Below are positions 1 to 5,912 of a stretch of DNA of 7,707 nt, piece after piece (within the stretch, counting starts at the first letter, position 1; each line of letters opens with the position of its first letter). The translations under genes and the position numbers were made by a program. The notes under the pieces were generated by a model. That model saw only the letters and a program-made list of their open reading frames with translations, ran no database searches and was not told where the DNA came from. The DNA comes from Deltaproteobacteria bacterium (GTDB lineage Bacteria > Desulfobacterota > Desulfovibrionia > Desulfovibrionales > Desulfovibrionaceae), in contig JANXYI010000443.1 of assembly GCA_025350085.1 (NCBI GenBank), forward strand, positions 1 to 7,707, given 5' to 3'.

Positions 1-824
1 ACCGTGTCAATTTCTTCATGCAGCACCGGGGCATCGCCGCCGTGTTCCGCGAGATCCCCCAGGAGATCATGACCGTGGAGCAGCTAGGCCTGCCCGACCG
101 CCTGCGCGACCTGGCCATGCTGAACAAGGGTCTCGTGCTCGTCACCGGACCCACGGGCAGCGGCAAGTCCACCACGCTGGCGGCCATCATCGACCACGCC
201 AACAAGAACCGCCGCGACCACATCATCACCGTGGAGGACCCCATCGAGTTCGTGCACCAGTCCCAGGGCTGCCTGGTGAACCAGCGCGAGGTGGGCCACC
301 ACACCCAGAGCTTCAAGGCCGCGCTGCGCGGCGCCCTGCGCGAGGACCCGGACATCATCCTGGTGGGCGAGATGCGCGACCTGGAGACCATCACCCTGGC
401 GCTTGAGGCCGCGGAGACCGGACACCTGGTCTTCTCGACCCTGCACACCCAGAGCGCCACCAAGACCATCGACCGCATCATCGAGGTCTTTCCCGAGGAT
501 GGCCAGGCCCAGGTGCGCACCAGCCTAGCCGAGAGCTTGCGCGCCGTGGTCTCCCAGACGCTCTTCAAGCGCATCGACAAGCCCGGCCGCGTGGCCGCCC
601 AGGAGATCCTCATGGCCATCCCCAGCGTGCGCAACCTGATCCGTGAGGGCAAGACGCACCAGCTGCCGAGCGTGCTCCAGACCGGGCGCGAGCACGGCAT
701 GCAGACGCTGGATGACGAGATCGCGCGGCTCATCAAGGAAGGCGTCATCAGCCCCGAGGACGGCCTGGTGCAGGCCCAGAACAAGGACAAGATCAGCGGC
801 CTGATCCAGGAGGACGCCAAGTGA
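1..824 (+). CDS. pilT: Type IV pilus retraction ATPase PilT (5' end outside window)
   Basis: Hexameric cytoplasmic ATPase of the PilT family that powers pilus retraction and twitching motility. The reading frame is open from the first complete codon (position 3) and reads RVNFFMQHRGIAAVFR, the end of the PilT N-terminal domain, so the ATG at 18 is internal and the true start lies upstream. In order the sequence shows Walker A GPTGSGKS (from nt 147), the Asp box TVEDPIEFVH, Walker B with intact acidic lead-in (REDPDIILVGEMRD), the His box HLVFSTLHT, and the PilT hallmark SVRNLIREGK followed by GMQTLDDEI near the C-terminus. Every motif needed for ATP hydrolysis is present. The stop overlaps the GTG start of the next gene (GTGA at 821-824), so the two are almost certainly translationally coupled. 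Family identification is strong; the missing N-terminal part cannot be judged. Confidence 0.95.
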   Translation, partial: RVNFFMQHRGIAAVFREIPQEIMTVEQLGLPDRLRDLAMLNKGLVLVTGPTGSGKSTTLAAIIDHANKNRRDHIITVEDPIEFVHQSQGCLVNQREVGHHTQSFKAALRGALREDPDIILVGEMRDLETITLALEAAETGHLVFSTLHTQSATKTIDRIIEVFPEDGQAQVRTSLAESLRAVVSQTLFKRIDKPGRVAAQEILMAIPSVRNLIREGKTHQLPSVLQTGREHGMQTLDDEIARLIKEGVISPEDGLVQAQNKDKISGLIQEDAK

Positions 825-1993
825 ACATGACCCGCGCGCAGCTCGACGGCCTCATGGCCCAGGTGCTGGACCAGCACCCCGAGGTGTCCGACATCGTCAT
901 CACCACGGGCAAGCAGATACAGGCCGAGGTGGACGGGAGCCTCAAGGACGCCGTGACCACCCCGGACCTGGGCAAGCTCTCGGCCCTGGCCACCAAGGCC
1001 ATGGCCCTGGCCCTCATGGGCGAGAACCTGCGCCTGCAAAAGGCGCTGGCCGCCAAGGGCTCCTGCGACCTGTCCTACGCCATCCCGGGCCGGGGCCGCT
1101 TCCGGGCCAATATCTTCAGCCAGCGCGGCAGCCTGGCCATGGTCCTGCGGCGCCTGCCCTCCAAGATTCCGACCATGGAGGAGTTGGGCCTGCCCGCGGC
1201 CTTCCTGGAGATGGCGCAGGAGAAGCACGGGCTGATCCTAGTCACCGGCGGCACGGGCTCGGGCAAGTCCAATTCGCTCGCCGCGCTCATCGACCGCATC
1301 AACACCAATCTGGCCGGGCACATCGTGACCCTGGAAGACCCGGTGGAGTTCACCCACCCGCACAAGGCGGGCACCGTGAACCAGCGCGAGCTGGGCATCG
1401 ACTTCGACACCTTTGCCTCGGGGCTGCGCGCGGCCTTCCGCCAAGGGCCCAAGGTCATCCTCGTGGGCGAGATCCGCGACCCCGAGACCATGGAGATCGC
1501 GCTGCAGGCCGCGGGCACCGGGCACCTGGTCCTGTCCACCCTGCACACCACCGACGCAGGGAGCACCATCGGGCGCATCCTGGGCCTGTTCAGCCCGAAC
1601 GAGGAGCGGCTCATCCGCATGCGCCTGGCCGAGAGCCTGCGCTTCATCGTGTCCCAGCGCCTGCTCCCGCGTGAAAGCGGCGGCCGGGTGGCGGCGTTTG
1701 AGGTGCTGAGGAACACCATGCGCGTCAAGGAGCTCATCCTCCAGGGCGAGAGCGGCGACAAGACCTTCTACAGCGTGCTCGAGGCCGGGGCCACCTACGG
1801 GATGCAGACCTTTGACCAGCACTTCCTGGCCCTGTTCGAGGCCGGGGCCATCAGCGAGGAGACGGCCCTGCTTTCCTCCAGCGACCGCTCGCGTCTGGCG
1901 CAGATGCTCGACCGCGCCAAGGCGCTCAAGGGCCAGAAGGTCACCAGCCTGGTCATCGAGGGCCTGGTGGACGAGGACCCAAGGCCGGGCTAG
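821..1993 (+). CDS. PilT/PilU-family type IV pilus ATPase, second paralogue
   Basis: A 390-residue retraction-ATPase paralogue. GTG at 821 is chosen as start because an AGGAGG ribosome binding site (808-813) lies 7 nt upstream; the ATG at 827 would be 13 nt away. Motifs: Walker A GGTGSGKS (residues 143-150), Asp box VTLEDPVEFTH (about 169-179), Walker B core ILVGEIRD (213-220), His box HLVLSTLHT (235-243), and GMQTFDQHF in the C-terminal region. It differs from the upstream PilT: the residues before Walker B are RQGPK instead of REDPD, Walker A is followed by NS rather than TT, and the PilT signature xxRNLIREGK is replaced by MRVKELILQGE. The last change is typical of PilU-like accessory ATPases, so an accessory role alongside PilT is likely. 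ATP binding looks possible; full hydrolytic activity is uncertain. PilU versus a second PilT cannot be settled from sequence alone. Confidence 0.9.
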   Translation: MNMTRAQLDGLMAQVLDQHPEVSDIVITTGKQIQAEVDGSLKDAVTTPDLGKLSALATKAMALALMGENLRLQKALAAKGSCDLSYAIPGRGRFRANIFSQRGSLAMVLRRLPSKIPTMEELGLPAAFLEMAQEKHGLILVTGGTGSGKSNSLAALIDRINTNLAGHIVTLEDPVEFTHPHKAGTVNQRELGIDFDTFASGLRAAFRQGPKVILVGEIRDPETMEIALQAAGTGHLVLSTLHTTDAGSTIGRILGLFSPNEERLIRMRLAESLRFIVSQRLLPRESGGRVAAFEVLRNTMRVKELILQGESGDKTFYSVLEAGATYGMQTFDQHFLALFEAGAISEETALLSSSDRSRLAQMLDRAKALKGQKVTSLVIEGLVDEDPRPG

Positions 1994-2136
1994 GCCGGGC
2001 GCGATTTTTCCGCCCATCTGGGGGGTAACCTGTTCCCAGGGCGTGAGTTTTGCGATACGGTGAAGCCAAACTGATCCGAAACCGACCCGGATGGCCCTGC
2101 TGGCCGCCTGGACCAACGCGCGAGGAGACCAAAGCC

Positions 2137-2367
2137 ATGGCCGACTACACCCAGAAGAATCTTCCCGTGACCATGCATTCCGACGACCTGCTGCGCCTGG
2201 ACGACGGCACCACCATCCGCTTCGATATCAACGGCGAGGGCAAGGACATCATGCTCAACGACGATTTCGGCGCCGCCTGCGAGCTGTATCCCGGCAACGA
2301 GTTCATCGTCGGCGCGGTGCGCTTGAGTACGGGGTTTGACGAGTACGTCAAGGTCGAGGCGGTCTAA
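2137..2367 (+). CDS. Small acidic protein of unknown function (76 aa)
   Basis: I do not recognise this family. The ATG at 2137 is preceded by GAGGAG at 2122-2127 with 9 nt spacing; the frame extends upstream to 2050 but that extension is Trp/Pro-rich and has no comparable ribosome binding site. The protein is rich in Asp and Glu (for example HSDDLLRLDDGTTIRFDING), has no signal peptide or membrane segment, and contains a single Cys in GAACELYPGNEF. The alternation of short hydrophobic stretches with DG/NG turns suggests a small beta-rich cytoplasmic protein (inference). It sits alone between the pilus ATPase genes (143 nt upstream) and the universal stress protein gene (83 nt downstream). It could share a transcript with the latter, since I see no convincing terminator between them. 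Confidence 0.8.
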   Translation: MADYTQKNLPVTMHSDDLLRLDDGTTIRFDINGEGKDIMLNDDFGAACELYPGNEFIVGAVRLSTGFDEYVKVEAV

Positions 2368-2450
2368 GAGACCGCCGGGCACACGAACCGGTAGCAGGGG
2401 CCCCCCTCCCCGCGCGGTCAGAGGCGCTCGACCTGTTTAAGCGAGGCTCA

Positions 2451-3323
2451 ATGAACAAGCATCTGCTCGTGACCATCAGCGACGACCCGTCGGCCCATTT
2501 CGGCCTGCGCTTTGTCTGCGCCTTTTTCCGGAACAAGGCGGACGTGCGCCTGACGCTCTTCTACACCGCGCCGCAGCCCCCGGCCGTCTGGCCCGAGGAG
2601 GCCAACTACGAGACCCTGCGCCAGAGTGAGCTGGCCGCCGAAGTCATCATCAAGGCCGGCCAGAAGGCCATGCAGGCCGCCCGGCAGATATTCCTCCAGG
2701 GCGGGTTCAGCGCCGAACAGGTGGACGACAAGCTCGTGTCGCGCAACTTCTCGCGCCTGCAGGACATCATCCGCGAGGGCGAAACCGGATTGTACGACGC
2801 CGTGGTCTTCGGCCGCCGGGGCCTGCTCAAGCTGGAAAACCTCATGGACAAGAGCGTCAGCGAGGAGATGCTCCAGGAGAAGTTCGCCTTCCCGCTGTGG
2901 CTCTGCCGCGACCTGGAATACGACCGCAAGGGGGTGCTGCTCTGCGTGGACGGCTCCGAACCGAGCCGCCGCATGGCCGACCACGTGGGCTTCATCCTCA
3001 GGGACGAGCCCGAGCATGCCGTGACCGTGCTGCGTGTACTGCGCAAGACCGACGCGCCGCAGAACACGGAAGGGCTGTTCAGCGAGGCCATCGCCGCGCT
3101 GGAAGACAACGGCTTCCCCACCCGGCTCATCAAGACCAGGCTGGAACTCTCGGACAACGTGGCCCAGGCCATCCTCCAGGAGGCCCGCCGGGGCCACTAC
3201 GCCGCCGTGGCCGTGGGCCGCTCGGACCGGCACAAGAGCGTGTTCACGCAGCTGCTCAAGGGCTCCGTGACCATGGCCCTGTTCCGCAAGCTCACCGGCG
3301 CCGCCCTCTGGGTCAGCCGGTAG
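2451..3323 (+). CDS. Universal stress protein, tandem UspA domains
   Basis: A 290-residue cytoplasmic protein made of two UspA-type domains (about 1-155 and 156-290). The C-terminal domain begins GVLLCVDGSEPS (161-172), with the DGS element that contacts nucleotide in ATP-binding Usp proteins, and ends with GSVTMALFRKLTGAALWVSR, a standard Usp tail. The N-terminal domain starts LLVTISDDPSA. The nucleotide-loop motif G-2x-G-9x-G-S is degraded differently in each half: the N-domain has GRRG (121-124) but K134-S135 in place of G-S, while the C-domain has G271-S272 but D259 in place of the second Gly, with 11 residues rather than 9 between. Nucleotide binding may therefore be altered or confined to one half. 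The start is supported by GAGG at 2443-2446, 4 nt from the ATG, a rather short spacing. The client process is unknown. Confidence 0.88.
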   Translation: MNKHLLVTISDDPSAHFGLRFVCAFFRNKADVRLTLFYTAPQPPAVWPEEANYETLRQSELAAEVIIKAGQKAMQAARQIFLQGGFSAEQVDDKLVSRNFSRLQDIIREGETGLYDAVVFGRRGLLKLENLMDKSVSEEMLQEKFAFPLWLCRDLEYDRKGVLLCVDGSEPSRRMADHVGFILRDEPEHAVTVLRVLRKTDAPQNTEGLFSEAIAALEDNGFPTRLIKTRLELSDNVAQAILQEARRGHYAAVAVGRSDRHKSVFTQLLKGSVTMALFRKLTGAALWVSR

Positions 3324-3330
3324 GAAGACG

Positions 3331-3360
3331 CCCCCCAAACCCTGTCAAGGGGGTATTTTT
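3331..3360 (+). terminator. Candidate Rho-independent terminator of the stress protein gene
   Basis: A C-run at 3331-3336 can pair with GGGGG at 3349-3353 over a 12-nt loop. Alternatively CCCT/AGGG at 3340-3351 forms a smaller hairpin. TATTTTT follows at 3354-3360. The stem is short and the loop long, so efficiency is uncertain, but the position 7 nt after the stop codon and the T-run support it. Confidence 0.5.
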
Positions 3361-3390
3361 GTCCTTTTAGCGGCCAAAACCGTGCCATTT

Positions 3391-3420
3391 TTGTCCGGCC
3401 CGAAAAACCAATGCTAGACT
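3391..3420 (+). promoter_or_regulatory. Predicted sigma70-type promoter of the RHS gene
   Basis: TTGTCC (3391-3396), an 18-nt spacer, then TAGACT (3415-3420) preceded by TGC, which makes an extended -10 element. It lies between the terminator candidate and the RHS reading frame and would start transcription near 3427, giving a leader of about 52 nt. Prediction only. Confidence 0.5.
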
Positions 3421-3430
3421 TGGCCACTCA

Positions 3431-3477
3431 GCGCCGGGCATCCCGCTTGGCGCGCAAACCCTCTTCGGGAGGTTTGC
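3431..3477 (+). promoter_or_regulatory. Two abutting hairpins in the RHS leader, pairing the ribosome binding site
   Basis: Hairpin 1 (3431-3453) pairs GCGCC with GGCGC and has an inner GGG/CCC. Hairpin 2 (3454-3477) follows with no gap: GCAAAC pairs with GTTTGC and, past one bulged C, CTC pairs with GAG around a TTCGG loop. The ribosome binding site GGGAGG (3468-3473) lies in hairpin 2, largely in its 3' arm, 5 nt before the ATG at 3479. Translation would thus be reduced until the stem opens. The pairing is read directly from the sequence; the regulatory role is inference. Confidence 0.5.
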
Positions 3478-4284
3478 CATGGCCAACGATCCCAGCATTC
3501 CGGAACGCACCAGCCCCCCTGTTTGCATCGAGGCCAAGCGCGACGCCTCGGGCCATTTTTGTGAGCGCACCGTGCGCCTGGGCATTGGTCCGGACGAGAC
3601 CCGGCGCTATGCCTACGATTCTGCCGGGCGCCTAGCCCGCGTTACGGACGGGCGTGGCGGGCTACGGGAGTACTACCAGTACGACAGCAGGGCCGCAGGC
3701 TGGCGGATATCAACCCGCTGCGCTTCACCGGCGAGCGCCGCTATTCCTACGGCGCGGGCAACCGCCTGGGCCAGGCAGGCCAAGTCCAGTACGGCCACGA
3801 CAAGGCTGGCTTCCGCAACCTGAAGCTTGATGCCACGCCCCAGGGCCAGCACGAGACGCGCTACCACTACGAGCCCTCGGGCCTGCTGCTCTCCGTCGAA
3901 CTCCCTGACGGCCGCCGCATCGACTACACGTACGATTCCAGCGGCCTGCGCACCCAGAAGCGCGTTACAGTCAATGGCGTCAGCCGCGTGACGGCCGAGT
4001 ATATTTGGCTCGACCCCCTGCGCCTGGGCGGTTTCCACGACGGCCGCGAATGGTGGCGGCTGGTGTACGGCCAGGGTCGCTCGCCGCTGGGCGTCGAGAA
4101 CGGCCGGGAGCGCTACCTCATCCTCACGGATCAGGTCGGCACGCCCCTGGCCCTTGCAAACCCCGACGGCTCCATTGTACAATACATACGATACGACAGC
4201 TTCGGCAACCTGCTGGAAGTCCGAGGCGACGCGGTGCGGCTGCCGCTAGGCTTTGCCGGGGGCTTGTATGACGCCGACACTGGC

Positions 4285-4401
4285 CTGACGCGCTTTGTCT
4301 GGCGCGACTACGACGCCGACACCGGGCGCTTTACGGCGCTGGACCCCTTGCGGGAGAAAGGCGGCGACAGTGACTGGTATGGGTACTGTGTCGATGATCC
4401 G
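4285..4401 (+). repeat. RHS core direct repeat, copy 1
   Basis: 117 nt encoding LTRFVWRDYDADTGRFTALD followed by a stretch ending GYCVDDP. By hand alignment it matches 5084-5200 at 100 of 117 positions without gaps. Differences fall mostly at third codon positions, and only three amino acids differ. It forms the left boundary of the tip/immunity cassette. Confidence 0.9.
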
Positions 4402-4680
4402 GTAAATAAATTCGATGTATGGGGGTTGGCATGGTCACTGTTTGGCGGTGGCGGAGAGTCCTCTGCGGCCGATGGAGGCCAGGAGAACCCGCAGGCGCGA
4501 ACCGGGCGTGACGACAACCCATACTGCAAGGTGTACCCGTGCGACGACAACGGGACAATGCAGGGGGACTACAAGCCCATTGAAAGAAGCGAAGGGGGGC
4601 GATCGTTTGTGCTTGACTTTTTTGATCCAATCGTCACGCCTTTCATGTGGTATTACGATTATAAAAACCGAAGAAATTAG
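4402..4680 (+). other. RHS C-terminal tip, candidate toxin domain
   Basis: The variable region after the core repeat. The first residues finish the core (NKFDVWGL). The tip then has a glycine/serine-rich linker (LFGGGGESSAADGG), a Cys-containing hydrophilic stretch (NPYCKVYPCDDNG) and a hydrophobic, aromatic end (VLDFFDPIVTPFMWYYDYKN). Base composition and codon use visibly shift to lower GC than the core, as is common for horizontally exchanged RHS tips. I recognise no nuclease, deaminase or other toxin fold. A toxin role rests on position and on the membrane-protein gene that follows. Confidence 0.5.
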
Positions 4681-4721
4681 GTTAGTTGTCCAAGTACAAC
4701 AATACTCGTGAGGTGAGTAAC

Positions 4722-5087
4722 ATGCAAGGATCCTGGTACGTTGTGGAAGTCTACTGCTTCTTCGCAGTGCTCCATTTTTTGAGGGACGTTGTAAAGTACC
4801 ACGACGAGCCAGTGCTCCTTGCATTGAACTTGGGCTGGGTTGCGCTTGTGCTGTTGCTGTCCTGGCTCACGTTCCGTGCGAAACGCCTTGCGAGTCGAAT
4901 TCTGGCCGTTATTATCGCGTATAATGCCGCTGGATTTGCCTGGATCAATGTGATCCATCCACAAAGGTTCGACATCTATCTCGCATATCAAATGATTATT
5001 CAGATCTACTTTTTCGTCGGAGCCATTTTGCTCTGGCGCATCAAGGAGCTGCCCACACGTTTCACCGACCCACCCGCCCACACCTGA
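4722..5087 (+). CDS. Four-helix membrane protein, candidate immunity protein for the RHS tip
   Basis: A 121-residue integral membrane protein of no family I recognise. The ATG at 4722 has GAGGTG (4710-4715) 6 nt upstream; the frame extends to a TTG at 4686 but without such a site. Predicted transmembrane stretches are at about residues 7-24, 29-51, 58-79 and 86-106 (core pieces VVEVYCFFAVLHFL, VLLALNLGWVALVLLLSWL, ILAVIIAYNAAGFAWINVI, YLAYQMIIQIYFFVGAILLW). Arg/Lys residues between helices 2 and 3 (FRAKRLASR) suggest a cytoplasmic loop there. It starts 41 nt after the RHS stop, shares the lower GC of the tip, and ends inside the second core repeat, whose CTGACG supplies its TGA stop. That position is where RHS immunity genes sit. 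Immunity is inference; an unrelated membrane protein carried in the same cassette is the alternative. Confidence 0.75.
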   Translation: MQGSWYVVEVYCFFAVLHFLRDVVKYHDEPVLLALNLGWVALVLLLSWLTFRAKRLASRILAVIIAYNAAGFAWINVIHPQRFDIYLAYQMIIQIYFFVGAILLWRIKELPTRFTDPPAHT

Positions 5088-5200
5088 CGCGCTTCGTTTG
5101 GCGCGACTACGACGCGGACACTGGGCGCTTCACGGCGCTCGACCCGTTGGGCAAGAAAGGCGGGGACAGCGATTGGTACGGGTACTGCGCGGATGATCCG
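5084..5200 (+). repeat. RHS core direct repeat, copy 2
   Basis: The right-hand copy, starting 799 nt after copy 1. The match begins exactly at CTGACG, where the upstream membrane gene terminates, and ends at GATGATCCGG, after which the sequences diverge completely. It is the right boundary of the cassette. Confidence 0.9.
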
Positions 5201-5225
5201 GCGAAGGCTTCCAGGTCATCCCAAA
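5084..5225 (+). pseudogene. Orphan RHS core fragment without start, tip or stop
   Basis: The frame reads LTRFVWRDYDADTGRFTALD, then PLGKKGGDSDWYGYCADDP and AKASRSSQ, the end of an RHS core. It has no start codon of its own with a ribosome binding site, and the DPVNxxDxxGL end and any tip are missing. The frame has no stop before the hairpin at 5226 and continues open through the antisense of ychJ, which is not meaningful coding. Notably it keeps the DPLG form where the longer copy has DPLR. It is best read as a displaced RHS 3' end: either the original tail of the gene before the present cassette was inserted, or a remnant of an older tip that has been lost. Confidence 0.8.
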
Positions 5226-5269
5226 GCAAAGGGCTCTGTCCGGCGTCTTCGCCGGGCAGAGCCCTTTGC
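5226..5269. terminator. Strong hairpin, probable bidirectional terminator
   Basis: A 44-nt hairpin: GCAAAGGGCTCTG (5226-5238) pairs with CAGAGCCCTTTGC (5257-5269), and CCGGCG (5240-5245) pairs with CGCCGG (5250-5255) over a TCTT loop, joined by one T-G pair, 20 bp in total. AAA and TTT within the arms serve as partial A/T tracts for both directions. It lies between the RHS remnant on + and ychJ on -, which converge here. Confidence 0.75.
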
Positions 5270-5298
5270 GTCATAGGGGGAACCGGGGGGCCTCAGGC

Positions 5299-5322
5299 CC
5301 TCCGGCCGCCGGAGGCTATTTT
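5299..5322 (+). terminator. Second hairpin with T-rich tail
   Basis: CCTCCGG (5299-5305) and CCGGAGG (5309-5315) form a 7-bp stem, followed by CTATTTT. The tail fits termination of rightward transcripts that pass the first hairpin. It lies only 10 nt from the stop of the leftward ychJ gene. Confidence 0.5.
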
Positions 5323-5332
5323 CTCTTCGCCG

Positions 5333-5830
5333 CTACCCGCAGCACTTCTTGAATTTCTTGCCCGAGCCGCAGGGGCAGGGGTCGTTGCGGCCGGTCTTGG
5401 GTCCGCGCACCACGGGGTCGTGGGAGCGCATCTTGCCGTCGGTGTAGTGCCAGGCGCCGTCGATGCGTTTGAAGTTCGCCCGTTCGCGGTGGTCCTGGCG
5501 GTTGCCCTGGTATTCGTAGGACGCGCTGAAGTCCACCTGCCCGGTCTCGTCGGCCTCGCCGCCGTCCTTGACCGCGTGGATGGTCAGGCCGAACCAGGTG
5601 GAGGTCTCGGCCCATTCCTTGGCCTGCTTGGGGTCGAAGTCGTGGCGCTCTTCCGGGGCCAGGCTCTTTTCAAGGAAGGGCACGTCGCACTTCACATAGG
5701 CGCTGTAACGGGCGCGCATGAGTGCCTCGGCCGTGGGCGCGGGCGTGGTTCCGGCCAGGATGGGGCCGCAGCAGGCCTTGAAGGATTTTGCGGAGCCGCA
5801 GGGGCAGTCGGTGGTCTTGGCGGCAGTCAT
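5333..5830 (-). CDS. ychJ: YchJ-family SEC-C metal-binding protein
   Basis: A 165-residue cytoplasmic protein with a SEC-C zinc motif at each end: CPCG...ACC (Cys 9, 11, 20, 21) and [13 protein letters not shown] (Cys 152, 154, 163, 164). Between them is the NTF2-like domain of the YchJ/UPF0225 family, including [10 protein letters not shown] (38-47), WFGLTI (79-84), [15 protein letters not shown] (118-132) and GRNDPCPCG (148-155). Length and motif order match E. coli YchJ, whose biochemical role is not established; SEC-C motifs are known from SecA, where they bind zinc and the ribosome or SecB. The ATG at 5830 is chosen because GAGAGG lies 8 nt upstream of it on the - strand; the GTG nine bases further out would overlap that site. 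It is transcribed alone, divergently from the BON genes. Confidence 0.93.
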   Translation of the reverse strand: MTAAKTTDCPCGSAKSFKACCGPILAGTTPAPTAEALMRARYSAYVKCDVPFLEKSLAPEERHDFDPKQAKEWAETSTWFGLTIHAVKDGGEADETGQVDFSASYEYQGNRQDHRERANFKRIDGAWHYTDGKMRSHDPVVRGPKTGRNDPCPCGSGKKFKKCCG

Positions 5831-5868
5831 GGGGGGCACCTCTCAAAAGTGGTCTGGCTTGGGCGCGC

Positions 5869-5897
5869 ACAGTACGGATTTCGGGCCGGGCGGTCAA
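5869..5897 (-). promoter_or_regulatory. Predicted sigma70 promoter of ychJ
   Basis: On the - strand: TTGACC (5897-5892), a 17-nt spacer, then TACTGT (5874-5869). Transcription would begin near 5862, leaving about 30 nt of leader before the ATG. Both boxes and spacing are close to consensus. Confidence 0.6.
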
Positions 5898-5912
5898 CAC
5901 GCGCGCGTTGAC
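5893..5912. promoter_or_regulatory. 20-bp palindrome joining the two divergent -35 boxes
   Basis: GTCAAC (5893-5898) and GTTGAC (5907-5912) are exact inverted arms around ACGCGCGC. Only one of the ten symmetric pairs (5899/5906) mismatches. The left arm contains most of the -35 box of ychJ and the right arm most of that of the BON operon. It could be an operator for a dimeric regulator or simply the by-product of two facing TTGAC boxes. Confidence 0.45.

Larger units (their letters stand above)
3479..4680 (+). pseudogene. RHS-repeat core protein with variable C-terminal tip, frameshifted
   Basis: A short RHS protein (about 400 residues if the frame is restored; classical Rhs proteins exceed 1000), lacking an N-terminal PAAR or secretion domain. 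It opens at ATG 3479 (MANDPSIPERTSPPVCIEAK) and reaches the YD repeats YAYDSAGRLARVTDG and EYYQYDS. At 3689-3692 the frame is lost. Adding one G there gives YDSRGRRLADINPLRFTGE, and the RHS sequence continues in the other frame to 4680: DYTYDSSGLR, YLILTDQVGTPLALANPDG, RYDSFGNLL, GFAGGLYDADTGLTRFVWRD, YDADTGRFTALDPL and GDSDWYGYCVDDPVN. The usual terminal DPxGL autoproteolysis motif reads DVWGL (Pro to Val). Beyond it lies an unrelated tip of about 82 residues in lower-GC DNA. The downstream frame alone has only a GTG at 3988 without a good ribosome binding site. This may be a pseudogene, a sequencing error in a G-run, or a frame-shifting gene. The RHS assignment is firm; expression is not. 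Confidence 0.85.

Noticed and set aside
1997..2015. Hairpin after the second pilus ATPase as a terminator
   Set aside because: GGGCG/CGCCC pair, but the T-run is in the loop, not after the stem.
1238..2116. 292-codon open frame on the - strand opposite the second pilus ATPase
   Set aside because: Antisense shadow of a well-supported ATPase gene, with no recognisable domain.
2448..3338. 296-codon open frame on the - strand opposite the universal stress protein
   Set aside because: A mirror of a high-GC coding frame; low-complexity composition rich in Gly, Ala, Val and His, and no family resemblance, while the + strand encodes a clear Usp protein.
3431..3477. Known riboswitch class in the RHS leader, such as mini-ykkC with its two small hairpins
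   Set aside because: The hairpin loops lack the ACGR signature and I recognise no other ligand-binding core.
3988..4680. Independent gene starting at GTG 3988
   Set aside because: RHS sequence continues upstream in the same frame to the frameshift near 3690, and there is no good ribosome binding site at 3988.
5147..5911. 254-codon + strand frame running from the RHS remnant through the ychJ region
   Set aside because: Only the first part is RHS-derived; the remainder is the antisense of ychJ and passes through the terminator hairpin.
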